Source: Streptococcus sp. SN-1
Lineage (GTDB): Bacteria; Bacillota; Bacilli; Lactobacillales; Streptococcaceae
Direction of reading: 5' to 3'
Assembly: GCF_041154385.1 (NCBI RefSeq)
Contig: NZ_AP028929.1
Span: 1,488,001-1,552,000, forward strand
DNA: 64,000 nt
A program made the translations under genes and the position numbers. Shown here one piece after another: positions 45,006 through 53,359 of the stretch. Under the pieces are notes generated by a model that saw only the letters and a list, made by a program, of their open reading frames with translations, did no database searches and was not told where the DNA came from. Position 1 is the stretch's first letter, and each line of letters starts with the position of its first letter.

Positions 45006-45617
45006 CTACACGATCAGAAAAGTCTCTATCGTGCCATTTTCATACATGATATATAGTCCAAGTAGAATGAATACTAAGGGCACAATGATTCGCTCGTATT
45101 TTTCAATTGTCTCGAATATTAAGGGAATAGAGGATAACACCCGACTAATCTCGCATAAGATAATTATGCCGATTACAAACACAAGCAACGCCACGAGGGT
45201 CTGTGACCAATCTAACGAAGCAAAATAAGGTATATAAATACCTAAATTATCTCCGCCAGATGCAATTGTCAGCAATGTAACTGTCCAAAACAGTTGATTT
45301 GCCTTGCTTTGTTCTAATCTTTCAATAATTTCTTCCTCTTCTTCCTCACCTTCTCCAACAATTGCAAAGCGAATCCCTAAATAGATAGGGATTAAACCAA
45401 GCAATCCAACCATCCATTCTTCAGGCACGAAATTAACGACATAAGCAGCAACTAAACTCGCCCCTACAAGTAAGCCTGTGCCTAGATATTGCCCCGCATA
45501 AATATGCCATTTTTGTTTATTCTGTGATAGCTGTGCAAATAAAATAAATAAAATAATTAAATAATCGATACTGGTGGAAATATAAACACCAATAGCAGAT
45601 ATGATTGTCTGTCCCAT
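45006..45617 (-). CDS. cadD: CadD-family cadmium resistance transporter
   Basis: A 203-residue protein with five to six helices; SIDYLIILFILFAQ at the start, an acidic cytoplasmic loop (GEGEEEEEEIIERLEQ) and ASGGDNLGIYIPYFA, all typical of CadD (LysE-like fold) exporters. It confers cadmium resistance in staphylococci and is common in streptococci. AGGAGGG precedes the ATG. It is preceded by a 24-codon Cys-containing leader ORF and a palindromic operator. No cadX/cadC-type regulator is adjacent. Confidence 0.92.
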   Translation of the reverse strand: MGQTIISAIGVYISTSIDYLIILFILFAQLSQNKQKWHIYAGQYLGTGLLVGASLVAAYVVNFVPEEWMVGLLGLIPIYLGIRFAIVGEGEEEEEEIIERLEQSKANQLFWTVTLLTIASGGDNLGIYIPYFASLDWSQTLVALLVFVIGIIILCEISRVLSSIPLIFETIEKYERIIVPLVFILLGLYIMYENGTIETFLIV

Positions 45618-45648
45618 AAAAAACCCTCCTATATTAGTCAGTAATAAA

Positions 45649-45723
45649 TCAGCAGATTTTAGGAGAGCACAGACACATTAATTTAGCTATCGCTAGTGGG
45701 TAATTTCGAACATAGGAAAGCAT
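45649..45723 (-). CDS. 24-residue Cys-containing leader peptide upstream of cadD
   Basis: An ATG with a near-ideal GAGGAGGAG four bases upstream opens a 24-codon frame beginning MLSYVRNYPL and ending CLCSPKIC (Cys 17, 19, 24), then TGA. cadD starts 31 bases later. The Cys-x-Cys-x4-Cys tail could bind a soft metal. It could be a regulatory leader, a small functional peptide, or the stub of a lost gene. I know of no named homologue. Confidence 0.55.
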   Translation of the reverse strand: MLSYVRNYPLAIAKLMCLCSPKIC

Positions 45724-45787
45724 TTTACTCCTCCTCAAAACGTAGTTACAAAGTAATTTCTAACTGGAATTCGGTGACTACTTCCAT

Positions 45788-45820
45788 GTAAAGTATAACA
45801 TACTATACTTTACTTCGTAA
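45788..45820 (-). promoter_or_regulatory. cadD promoter with palindromic operator
   Basis: GTAAAGTATA-N6-TATACTTTAC, perfect ten-base arms (45788-45813), contains the -10 TATACT. TTACGA lies 17 bases upstream as -35. A repressor bound here would block polymerase. The leader that follows (45724-45787) can form GTAGTCAC/GTAACTAC. Confidence 0.7.
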
Positions 45821-45919
45821 AGTGTGGGCTCTCCGAGTAGCTGCGCACCTTTATGGTGTAATTAGCTGATGCCATTTAAGTTTTTTGTAGTCTCCAAAAT
45901 TGTGACCGATAAAACCTCA

Positions 45920-45979
45920 ATAAAAAAGCCCTCTGAAGTCAGAGAGCTGATTTGAGCTCAGGCTAAAATCCTAATGAAA
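45920..45979. repeat. Repeat shared with 44937-44996 (terminator plus flank)
   Basis: It contains aaaaagccctctga, then gagagctgatttgag and ggctaaaatcctaatgaaa, matching the segment beside the cadD terminator with few differences. It includes a third copy of the terminator hairpin at 45922-45947. The span 45840-45919 shows nothing. Confidence 0.8.
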
Positions 45980-46061
45980 AAGATGGAACTCCTTGTGTTC
46001 ATCGAACACGGTGTCCTTTCCCTATTTTCATACGGATTTCTTACGCCCTTAGCATCATGAT

Positions 46062-46110
46062 TCTTGCTGGATAAACCGTTTATAGACTAGCGACGAGGCG
46101 AAGATCGTAC
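46062..46110. repeat. 49-bp repeat, copy 1
   Basis: From tcttgctggataaaccg to gatcgtac. It recurs at 46266-46315 with one inserted base and one substitution. It contains the near-palindrome ataaaccgtttat. Confidence 0.85.
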
Positions 46111-46127
46111 GAAACGTTCAGTGAAAC

Positions 46128-46152
46128 AAAAAAAAATCTCCCCGAAGGGAGA
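46128..46152 (-). terminator. Strong terminator downstream of rpsO
   Basis: Minus strand TCTCCC, TTCG tetraloop, GGGAGA, then nine Ts. Confidence 0.9.
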
Positions 46153-46176
46153 AGATCTGGTTTATTTTACCTTACA

Positions 46177-46261
46177 GTGCTAGGAACCGTAACCGAAGAT
46201 AATACTTGAGTATATCGAGGTAAGGTGACAACGTAAAAAGCCCTCTGAAAATCAGAGAGCT
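46177..46261. repeat. 85-bp repeat, copy 2 (rpsO side)
   Basis: See the copy at 44881-44965. This copy carries the first terminator after rpsO. Confidence 0.9.
46235..46261 (-). terminator. First terminator of rpsO
   Basis: Minus strand AGCTCTCTGA, TTT, TCAGAGGGCT (one wobble), TTTTT. Confidence 0.88.
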
Positions 46262-46265
46262 CCAG

Positions 46266-46315
46266 TCTTGCTGGATAAACCGTTTATAGACTAGGCGACG
46301 AGGCGAAGATTGTAC
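46266..46315. repeat. 49-bp repeat, copy 2
   Basis: See 46062-46110. Confidence 0.85.
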
Positions 46316-46369
46316 TAATGGTACATCGAGCCGAAGCCAACGAAGTATAGAAACGGTTTAGACGCAAGA

Positions 46370-46639
46370 TTAGCGACGAAGTCCTAGAGAGTTGATCAAC
46401 TCACGGTAACGGTTAACGTCGTTTTTACGCAAGTATGCAAGCAAGTTACGACGGCGACCGATTTTTTTCATCAATCCACGGTAAGTAGCGTGGTCTTTTT
46501 TGTGTTGTTTGATGTGTTCGTTAAGGTGGTTAATTTCCCAAGTAAGGACAGCAACTTGAACCTCTACTGAACCTGTATCACCTTCGTGACGTGCATATTG
46601 TGCAATGATTTCATTTTTTTTCTCTTTTGAGATTGCCAT
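46370..46639 (-). CDS. rpsO: 30S ribosomal protein S15
   Basis: An 89-residue protein, full length, with the family core [21 protein letters not shown]. It binds 16S rRNA early in small-subunit assembly. Good ribosome site (AAAGGAG). The leader contains a stem that may serve autoregulation. Confidence 0.98.
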   Translation of the reverse strand: MAISKEKKNEIIAQYARHEGDTGSVEVQVAVLTWEINHLNEHIKQHKKDHATYRGLMKKIGRRRNLLAYLRKNDVNRYRELINSLGLRR

Positions 46640-46677
46640 GATGTTTCTCCTTTTTATTTGGCTTCATCCGAGTGACA

Positions 46678-46696
46678 GGTTGGCATGCCTGCAACC
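46678..46696 (-). promoter_or_regulatory. Hairpin in the rpsO leader, possible S15 autoregulatory element
   Basis: On the minus strand GGTTG and CAACC enclose a nine-base loop containing the palindrome GCATGC. S15 binds its own leader in several bacteria; here this is inference. Confidence 0.35.
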
Positions 46697-46729
46697 AAGA
46701 AGAAGTTATTTGTCTTTACGACAATCCCT

Positions 46730-46758
46730 ATTCTACCAATAACTAACTTCTTTGTCAA
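46730..46758 (-). promoter_or_regulatory. rpsO promoter
   Basis: Perfect TTGACA, 17 bases, TAGAAT on the minus strand. Confidence 0.9.
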
Positions 46759-46842
46759 CAGATTTACTTTCTTGTTTTAAACATGCTATAATAATCATAG
46801 CAAGAGATCTAAGTTATCTGTTTTTAAAACGAGGTGATTATC

Positions 46843-47217
46843 ATGCCTAGATTCTATTCCCATCTCCCCTACTATCTGGTCATATTTTTCTTTTATTGGC
46901 CACTTTATGAGTTGTTCTTGCTAGTTGTTTCTGACCCCCTTTTTCTCAAGAGTCTCTACGTAAATAATATTCTCTTCTTTACACCTCTGGTAATCTTGAT
47001 TGTATCGCTACTTTATAGCTACCGTTTCCGTTTCTCACTTTGGTGGTTAATTGGTAACGGACTGCTCTTTTGCTTTACTATCATAACTTTTGGTGAGTTT
47101 ATACTAATTTACTTGCTAATCTATGAAACCTTGGCTCTGGTGGGCATGGCTTCCGGTATTGGTATCAAGCATATTCTACAAAAGATGAAAAACAAAAAAC
47201 TTTCACAAAATCCTTGA
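46843..47217 (+). CDS. Small membrane protein of unknown function
   Basis: About 124 residues with three to four hydrophobic segments (YYLVIFFFYWPLYELFLLVV; then ILFFTPLVILIVSLLYSY) and a basic tail. Start MPRFYSHLPY at 46843 with GAGGTGAT upstream; a GTG three codons earlier overlaps that ribosome site. I do not recognise it. The -35 of thrS overlaps its stop. Confidence 0.7.
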   Translation: MPRFYSHLPYYLVIFFFYWPLYELFLLVVSDPLFLKSLYVNNILFFTPLVILIVSLLYSYRFRFSLWWLIGNGLLFCFTIITFGEFILIYLLIYETLALVGMASGIGIKHILQKMKNKKLSQNP

Positions 47218-47241
47218 AAAATCTCACAATCATGCTATAAT
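47214..47241 (+). promoter_or_regulatory. thrS promoter
   Basis: TTGAAA, 16 bases, perfect TATAAT; the -35 covers the stop codon of the upstream gene. Confidence 0.8.
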
Positions 47242-47247
47242 AATCCA

Positions 47248-47460
47248 TAGAGACAAGTCACTTAGTCCCTTTCTACTAGAGAGTGCGTGGTTGCTGAGAA
47301 CGCATAGAAAGCCTAAACTGATACTACTCTTGAGTTTTTATGAAAACATAAAACGGTGGCCACGTTAGAGCCAATCAGAGGTGTCCCTCTCTTTTGAGGT
47401 ACATAAATGAAGGTGGAACCACGTTGCGACGTCCTTTCGAGGATGTCGCTTTTTGTTTTT
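47248..47460 (+). ncRNA. T-box riboswitch of thrS
   Basis: It has the T-box sequence AAGGTGGAACCACG at 47410-47423. Upstream lie Stem I features such as the gagaacgc bulge-like segment and a region with ACT codons (near 47321-47328) as candidate Thr specifier. A terminator follows (GCGACGTCC/GGATGTCGC, 47426-47449, then Ts). Uncharged tRNA-Thr would favour the antiterminator. The bulge TGGA fits a tRNA end with discriminator U. Confidence 0.92.
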
Positions 47461-47538
47461 CTGGCTTTCACAATCCTCTGTCCCTGTTTTCAGAATAGGG
47501 TTAACACATTCGTCAATAATATAAGTAAGGAGAACATC

Positions 47539-49482
47539 ATGATTAACATTACTTTCCCAGATGGCGCTGTTCGTGAATTCGAATCTGGCGTTACAACTTT
47601 TGAAATTGCCCAATCTATCAGCAATTCCCTAGCTAAAAAGGCCTTGGCTGGTAAATTCAACGGCAAACTCATCGACACTACTCGTGCTATCACTGAAGAT
47701 GGAAGTATCGAAATCGTGACACCTGATCACGAAGATGCCCTTCCAATCTTGCGTCACTCAGCTGCTCACTTGTTCGCCCAAGCAGCTCGTCGTCTGTTCC
47801 CAGACATTCACTTGGGAGTTGGTCCAGCCATCGAAGATGGTTTCTACTACGATACTGACAACACAGCTGGTCAAATCTCTAACGAAGACCTTCCTCGTAT
47901 CGAAGAAGAAATGCAAAAAATCGTCAAAGAAAACTTCCCATCAATCCGTGAAGAAGTTACTAAAGACGAGGCACGTGAAATCTTCAAAAATGACCCTTAC
48001 AAGTTGGAATTGATTGAAGAACACTCAGAAGACGAAGGCGGTTTGACTATCTATCGTCAGGGTGAATATGTAGACCTTTGCCGTGGCCCTCACGTCCCTT
48101 CAACAGGTCGTATCCAAATCTTCCACCTTCTCCATGTAGCAGGTGCTTACTGGCGTGGAAATAGTGATAACGCTATGATGCAACGTATCTATGGTACAGC
48201 TTGGTTTGACAAAAAAGACTTGAAAAACTACCTTCAAATGCGTGAAGAAGCCAAGGAACGTGACCACCGTAAACTTGGTAAAGAGCTTGACCTCTTCATG
48301 ATTTCCCAAGAGGTTGGTCAAGGACTTCCATTCTGGTTGCCAAATGGTGCGACTATTCGTCGTGAGTTGGAACGCTACATCGTAGACAAAGAGTTGGCTT
48401 CTGGCTACCAACACGTTTACACTCCACCACTTGCTTCAGTTGAGCTTTACAAGACTTCTGGTCACTGGGATCATTACCAAGAAGACATGTTCCCAACTAT
48501 GGACATGGGTGACGGGGAAGAATTTGTCCTTCGTCCAATGAACTGCCCACACCACATCCAAGTCTTCAAACATCATGTTCACTCTTACCGTGAGTTGCCA
48601 ATCCGTATCGCTGAAATCGGTATGATGCACCGCTACGAAAAATCTGGTTCCCTTACTGGTCTTCAACGTGTACGTGAAATGTCTCTTAACGACGGTCACC
48701 TCTTTGTGACTCCAGAACAAATCCAAGAAGAATTCCAGCGTGCCCTTCAGTTGATTATCGATGTTTATGAAGATTTCAACTTGACTGAATACCGCTTCCG
48801 CCTCTCTCTTCGTGACCCTCAAGATACTCATAAGTACTTTGATAACGATGAGATGTGGGAAAATGCCCAAACTATGCTTCGTGCAGCTCTTGATGAAATG
48901 GGCGTGGACTACTTTGAAGCCGAAGGTGAAGCAGCCTTCTACGGACCAAAATTGGATATTCAAGTTAAGACAGCCCTTGGAAAAGAAGAAACTCTTTCTA
49001 CTATCCAACTTGACTTCTTGCTTCCAGAACGCTTCGACCTTAAATACATCGGAGCTGATGGCGAAGAGCACCGTCCAGTTATGATCCACCGTGGAGTTAT
49101 CTCAACTATGGAACGCTTCACAGCTATCTTGATTGAGAACTACAAGGGTGCCTTCCCAACATGGCTTGCGCCACACCAAGTAACCCTCATCCCAGTATCT
49201 AACGAAAAACACGTGGACTACGCTTGGGAAGTGGCTAAGAAACTCCGTGACCGTGGTGTCCGTGCAGATGTAGATGAGCGCAATGAAAAAATGCAGTTCA
49301 AGATCCGTGCTTCACAAACAAGCAAGATTCCTTACCAATTGATTGTTGGAGACAAGGAAATGGAAGACGGAACAGTCAACGTTCGTCGTTATGGCCAAAA
49401 AGAAACACAAACTGTCTCAGTTGATGACTTTGTTCAAGCTATCCTTGCTGATATCGCCAACAAATCACGCGTTGAGAAATAA
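47539..49482 (+). CDS. thrS: Threonyl-tRNA synthetase
   Basis: A 647-residue class II enzyme. TGS domain (1-61), editing domain with the [10 protein letters not shown] motif, catalytic core ([23 protein letters not shown]), and anticodon-binding domain (about 540-640). Start MINITFPDG at 47539 with AAGGAG upstream. The longer frame from 47407 starts inside the T-box terminator and is not real. Expression is set by the T-box. Confidence 0.98.
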   Translation: MINITFPDGAVREFESGVTTFEIAQSISNSLAKKALAGKFNGKLIDTTRAITEDGSIEIVTPDHEDALPILRHSAAHLFAQAARRLFPDIHLGVGPAIEDGFYYDTDNTAGQISNEDLPRIEEEMQKIVKENFPSIREEVTKDEAREIFKNDPYKLELIEEHSEDEGGLTIYRQGEYVDLCRGPHVPSTGRIQIFHLLHVAGAYWRGNSDNAMMQRIYGTAWFDKKDLKNYLQMREEAKERDHRKLGKELDLFMISQEVGQGLPFWLPNGATIRRELERYIVDKELASGYQHVYTPPLASVELYKTSGHWDHYQEDMFPTMDMGDGEEFVLRPMNCPHHIQVFKHHVHSYRELPIRIAEIGMMHRYEKSGSLTGLQRVREMSLNDGHLFVTPEQIQEEFQRALQLIIDVYEDFNLTEYRFRLSLRDPQDTHKYFDNDEMWENAQTMLRAALDEMGVDYFEAEGEAAFYGPKLDIQVKTALGKEETLSTIQLDFLLPERFDLKYIGADGEEHRPVMIHRGVISTMERFTAILIENYKGAFPTWLAPHQVTLIPVSNEKHVDYAWEVAKKLRDRGVRADVDERNEKMQFKIRASQTSKIPYQLIVGDKEMEDGTVNVRRYGQKETQTVSVDDFVQAILADIANKSRVEK

Positions 49483-49515
49483 GAGATAAAACCTGGGATA
49501 AAATCCTAGATACCT

Positions 49516-49548
49516 AAAAAGCAACAACTATTTCAGCTGTTGCTTTTT
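49516..49548 (+). terminator. Terminator of thrS
   Basis: aaaaagcaaca / tgttgcttttt with an 11-base loop, then more Ts. Confidence 0.88.
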
Positions 49549-49554
49549 ATATTT

Positions 49555-49659
49555 TTACTCAATGAAAATCAAAAAGCAAACTAGGAAGCTAGCCGCAAGC
49601 TGTACTTGAGTACGGTAAGGCGACGCTGACGTGGTTTGAATTTGATTTTCGAAGAGTAT
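49555..49659 (-). repeat. BOX element (A and C, no B)
   Basis: actcaatgaaaatcaaaaag, short gtacttgagtac palindrome, then boxA ending cgaagagtat. Confidence 0.9.
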
Positions 49660-49737
49660 TATTTAATCCGAGCTAGTAGTGATTGACCAAACCACCACAC
49701 AAGATTTGCTTTCATGAGTTAGATAAGGTCAATATCC

Positions 49738-50787
49738 TCAATCCTTGTCTGCTTCATTTTCTTTTACGAGATCTTTTTGTGAATCCTTTTCAGAGAGTTT
49801 TTGATCGATATACTTGTTAATGGTTTCATAAAATTCCTTGGTCGAATCACTGTCTAGTTTTGTCGAATTATGAACTTGATTGACTTTCAATTGAACAGAT
49901 TGAATACCGTATGAGGCTTGTTTTTGGTGGAGCGTTTCTAATTCTTCTTCTGAAATCGGATCTCCAACAACCGTCAAGACCAATTCATTGTCCCTTGACT
50001 TGTAGACTTGATTAATGACCGTATGATTGGCAAACTCTTTTCCTACAAACTGCTTGATTCCTTCTTTTCGCGCTTGGTCTATCGTCAGAGTGACTGCTGA
50101 ATAGCTGGCTGGAAGAATCAATAATACAATCAAGGATATCAATCCAATTCTCATTTTAATATTTAGCTCTTTAAATGAACTTAAGGGAGATTTTCTCATC
50201 ATAATTCTTGTTCCAACAATGTTGATTAGCATGATAAAGACACAGTTGATCAAGAAAAGATAAAGAGCTCCAAATAAAAATCGTACATTTCCATTAGCTA
50301 AACCATATCCTGCAGTACAGATAGGTGGCATCAGAGCTGTTGCAATGGCTACTCCTGGCACGATATTGTTTGCTTCTTTTTTCCTTGACCCAATTACACC
50401 TGCTATCCCACCAGCAATAGCAATAAGAACATCCCAAATGGTTGGAGAGGTTCGTGCAATCAATTCGCTACTTTCATAAGATAAGGGAGAAATCCAGAAA
50501 TACAGAGCCGAGACAAGCAAGCTAACCAATACTTGAGTAAATAAAACCTCTAGAGATTGCTTGATTAAACGCGTATCAAAAATAGCTAAACCGAACCCCA
50601 GTCCAACAATCGGTGTCATAAGAGGGGAAATCAGCATGGCTCCAATAATGACAGCTGTTGAATTCATATTTAGGCCGATAGAGGCAATAAAAATCGCACA
50701 CATCAAAATCACTGTATCTCTTAATCGAACATGAAGGTCATCGTATAATTTCTCACGGTATTCCCGTGTTGAATAATTGGCAGTCAT
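49738..50787 (-). CDS. DUF389 (TIGR00341-like) membrane protein
   Basis: A 349-residue protein. A cytoplasmic N-terminus, then about six helices with MSTAVIIGAMLISPLM-like and PGVAIATALMPPICTAGYG (both family signatures), and a C-terminal soluble region of about 120 residues ending in an acidic tail. Function unknown. It overlaps the channel gene by four bases, suggesting a shared role, perhaps in ion or osmotic balance. Confidence 0.85.
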   Translation of the reverse strand: MTANYSTREYREKLYDDLHVRLRDTVILMCAIFIASIGLNMNSTAVIIGAMLISPLMTPIVGLGFGLAIFDTRLIKQSLEVLFTQVLVSLLVSALYFWISPLSYESSELIARTSPTIWDVLIAIAGGIAGVIGSRKKEANNIVPGVAIATALMPPICTAGYGLANGNVRFLFGALYLFLINCVFIMLINIVGTRIMMRKSPLSSFKELNIKMRIGLISLIVLLILPASYSAVTLTIDQARKEGIKQFVGKEFANHTVINQVYKSRDNELVLTVVGDPISEEELETLHQKQASYGIQSVQLKVNQVHNSTKLDSDSTKEFYETINKYIDQKLSEKDSQKDLVKENEADKD

Positions 50788-51107
50788 TTGTCCTCTCCTC
50801 TTTCCTTATTTAAATCGGTATAATAATTAATAATAACAGCTGATAAACAGCCAAAAAATATGAGCCCATAAATCGTCAAGAAGACACTGGTAATCCTTCC
50901 AATCAAGGTCACAGCTAGGAGATCCCCGTAGCCGACAGTCGTCGAAGTCACAAAAGCATACCAAAGACCGTCTCCGTAATTTGTGATAGCAGGTTCAACT
51001 AGGAAAAGCACGCCTCCTGACCCAAAAACAAAGGTCACAAAACTCAGAGCAAACCGAGTAAAACCCGTAACCTGTATAATATGCCATAACATTTTTAAAC
51101 GTCTCAT
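50784..51107 (-). CDS. Two-helix potassium channel
   Basis: A 107-residue protein with a pore domain: a helix at about 15-36, the selectivity filter TTVGYGD at about 61-67, and a second helix at about 73-95. A minimal KcsA-like subunit that would work as a tetramer. There is no RCK domain. AAGGAGAAC precedes the ATG. Co-expressed with the DUF389 gene. Confidence 0.87.
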   Translation of the reverse strand: MRRLKMLWHIIQVTGFTRFALSFVTFVFGSGGVLFLVEPAITNYGDGLWYAFVTSTTVGYGDLLAVTLIGRITSVFLTIYGLIFFGCLSAVIINYYTDLNKERGEDK

Positions 51108-51120
51108 TTGTTCTCCTTAT

Positions 51121-51309
51121 TCATACTAGCTCCTGACCGAGCCGTTTTTTCCAATAATCAAAGTGAAGATAGGACATGATCTCCATCAGAGAAAGATAGA
51201 CAAACTGATAGATCTGATTTAAGCTGATTATCAACTGATATTGTTTGAAAAATGACTGGAAGAAAGACCAGATATGACTGTCTTGAATCAGTCCCTTCTT
51301 AACATTATA
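51121..51309 (-). pseudogene. Gene fragment upstream of the K+ channel (C-terminal part, unidentified)
   Basis: About 60 sense codons are open on the minus strand without a plausible start, ending KKRLGQELV and TGA 14 bases before the channel ATG. Composition (aromatic-rich: QDSHIWSFFQSFFKQYQ) looks coding. Probably the 3' end of a lost gene; I cannot name it. Confidence 0.4.
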
Positions 51310-51407
51310 TCAAAAATTTTACAGTCTTTCTCTGAAGAAATCAATTAATTTAAAAGATAGAGAAAGGAAGAAATTTTTGTATCCTTATCCGAAGAAGAAA
51401 AACGATA

Positions 51408-51440
51408 TCAGAAGAACCTTGATACTATGCGTTTTATTCT
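51408..51440 (-). terminator. Probable terminator of the ABC exporter, near copy of the pepQ terminator
   Basis: Minus strand AAAACGCATAGTATCA, nine-base loop, TGATATCG, then TTTTTC. The left arm is the same as at 27258-27306; the right arm has lost bases. The rest of 51310-51407 shows nothing. Confidence 0.5.
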
Positions 51441-51451
51441 TTATAATTTAG

Positions 51452-52963
51452 CTATTTCAAAATTACAAGTTCTCCATTCTTAATTTCCCAAACTTGGTCA
51501 AACTTACTTAATAATTCGTTTTGGCGATGTAAAGTAACAATGACGGCACTTGGTAGTTCCAGAACTCTTTCCAATTCCATTTTAAACTGATTAGTATCCA
51601 AGGCAGAGAAAGGTTCGTCTAGGATAAGCAATGGATTTTTACGATTTTTCTCACGATTTAAATACATTCGTTGTTGCTGACCACCTGACAGGGATTGTGG
51701 TGGAATTTTTTCAAAATCTTCTTCTCTGAATTTTTCATTGAAACTATTGAATAGCGTTACATTATTTTCATAACTTGAAATAAATGTATGTTCTTGTTGC
51801 AGAATCATACCGAATCTTCCCCAAAGATGGTCCAAAACAAGCCCATCTAGCACAATTTGTCCTTCAAAATCTTCATCTGTTCCATTTAAAATATTGAGAA
51901 GACTACTTTTTCCAGACCCATTCTTACCAATAAGCGCAATTTTATCCCCTTTTTGAATCGTAGCGGAAGTAATTATCAATTTTGATTCTCCCAGTTGTTT
52001 GGAAATGTTTTTCAAAGTAATCGTATCAAAAGAATGTTGAGGTGCTTGAACTGAAACGGGTCTCCCAACAATGTTTTGAAAACTCTTGATTACAGGCTTT
52101 ACGGACTCTAACATTTGTAAATCATAAAGGATTTCCTGTATTGGTTCAGAAAAAGCATTAATATATCCGAAACTCGCCACCACCTCAGGAATACCGAGTT
52201 GCTGGTGAGATAGAGAGTAGGCTAAATAAATAAACAGAACAAGACTAATGAATTCAAAAGAAACACCTGTCAATAAGATGCCTGTAATTTTTGTCAAACC
52301 ATACTTAAAATACTTATCCTGCAAATTCTTTAGAGAACTCTTTTGTTGATTCAAAAAATGCGACATAGTTAGTTTATTTACCAAATGATGTCCCATAAGC
52401 AAATCCTCCAAAGTTCGATAGTAATCTCCTTGTTTTTTCAAGTAAACCTGTCTACGATTAGCGGTCAACTTCCCAACGATTTTAGGAATTTGAATACTAA
52501 TTCCAGTGGAAAAGATTAAAATCAGTGATACAATAGGATTAATTGTTCTGCTAATAATGAAAGCGTAAATGATGATACGTAAAATTTGTTTGATAAAACT
52601 CATCAATGGAGGAAGGTAATCCTTTTCCAACGAATCTAGGTCATTAGATTGATAGGAAATATACTCTGCTACTGTTTTCTGCTTGAAATCGTGGTGACTG
52701 AGTCCCAGAAGTGAACGAAACCACTCATTTTTCAAAGTAGTCGAAAAGATAGTCCCCTGCTTCCAATCAAGTATCATTTGGATATAGTTACAACTCAAAT
52801 AGCCTGCCACTGACATAGAGTAACCATATAGAGCTACTTGATAATCCCCTTTGATTAATGCCTGCGTGAAATACGGTAACAAAGCTGTGCAGATATTCGA
52901 TACTACACCAAAAAGAAAATTAAAGAAGAGATACCATCTAATAGTTTTAAGATATGGTAGCAT
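51452..52963 (-). CDS. ABC exporter with fused membrane and ATPase domains
   Basis: A 503-residue protein. Type I exporter membrane domain with about six helices (about 1-290), then an ATPase: Walker A GKNGSGKSS, signature [11 protein letters not shown], Walker B LLILDEPFSALD, H-loop TLHRQN. The ATPase part is short (about 190 residues). It has no C39 peptidase domain. It starts 15 bases after the stop of a radical-SAM/SPASM remnant, so it was probably the exporter of a modified peptide. AAGGAGT precedes the ATG. It appears intact. Confidence 0.87.
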   Translation of the reverse strand: MLPYLKTIRWYLFFNFLFGVVSNICTALLPYFTQALIKGDYQVALYGYSMSVAGYLSCNYIQMILDWKQGTIFSTTLKNEWFRSLLGLSHHDFKQKTVAEYISYQSNDLDSLEKDYLPPLMSFIKQILRIIIYAFIISRTINPIVSLILIFSTGISIQIPKIVGKLTANRRQVYLKKQGDYYRTLEDLLMGHHLVNKLTMSHFLNQQKSSLKNLQDKYFKYGLTKITGILLTGVSFEFISLVLFIYLAYSLSHQQLGIPEVVASFGYINAFSEPIQEILYDLQMLESVKPVIKSFQNIVGRPVSVQAPQHSFDTITLKNISKQLGESKLIITSATIQKGDKIALIGKNGSGKSSLLNILNGTDEDFEGQIVLDGLVLDHLWGRFGMILQQEHTFISSYENNVTLFNSFNEKFREEDFEKIPPQSLSGGQQQRMYLNREKNRKNPLLILDEPFSALDTNQFKMELERVLELPSAVIVTLHRQNELLSKFDQVWEIKNGELVILK

Positions 52964-52978
52964 ATACGATACTCCTTG

Positions 52979-53224
52979 CTAATGCGTTTTTTTACATATC
53001 TCAGAACAATCTCTACTATTCCTTATTTCAGATAGTGCGATACTCAGACATTGAGTGCAATAATTGTAAATCACACAAGTTCTGCAGTTTTTACTATCAT
53101 TCAAAATATAATTTGCTATTTTGTAAAATATAGGTCTATCCCATGTTTCTTTGATAGATGTAAAATGAATATTTCCAACACTTCTATTGAAAGTAAGCTT
53201 TTTCAGTTTTTCTAACGATTTAGG
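52979..53224 (-). pseudogene. C-terminal remnant of a radical SAM/SPASM peptide maturase
   Basis: About 81 codons, without a start, ending in TAG just before the exporter gene. The segment SLEKLKKLTFNRSVGNIHF is followed by NCRTCVIYNYCTQC and DCSEIC, the Cys pattern C-x2-C-x5-C-x2-C-x13-C-x3-C of SPASM auxiliary clusters. The radical SAM core (CxxxCxxC) is missing. The 5' side runs straight into an XRE fragment in another frame, so a deletion fused the two. Confidence 0.6.
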
Positions 53225-53313
53225 CTATTTCGTGACACACCCACAATCCGTGAAAATTCTGGTTATATCAGATTATGTGATTTTCGTAAGAATTTTATAT
53301 TGTCTCCAATCAT
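53212..53313 (-). pseudogene. XRE-family HTH regulator remnant
   Basis: An ATG with AAAAGGAG upstream opens MIGDNIKFLRKSHNLI, then TAA, then in the same frame PEFSRIVGVSRNSLNR and another stop. This is the N-terminal two thirds of a Cro/CI helix-turn-helix with a nonsense codon where Gln is usual. It ends at the junction with the SPASM remnant. Confidence 0.6.
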
Positions 53314-53359
53314 GGCAGTCTCCTTTTACTTGATAAAACTATTATAACATTTAGAAATT

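Noticed and set aside
47407-47538. N-terminal extension of thrS by 44 codons
   Set aside because: It begins inside the T-box terminator. The known ThrS N-terminus MINITFPDG and a ribosome site are at 47539.
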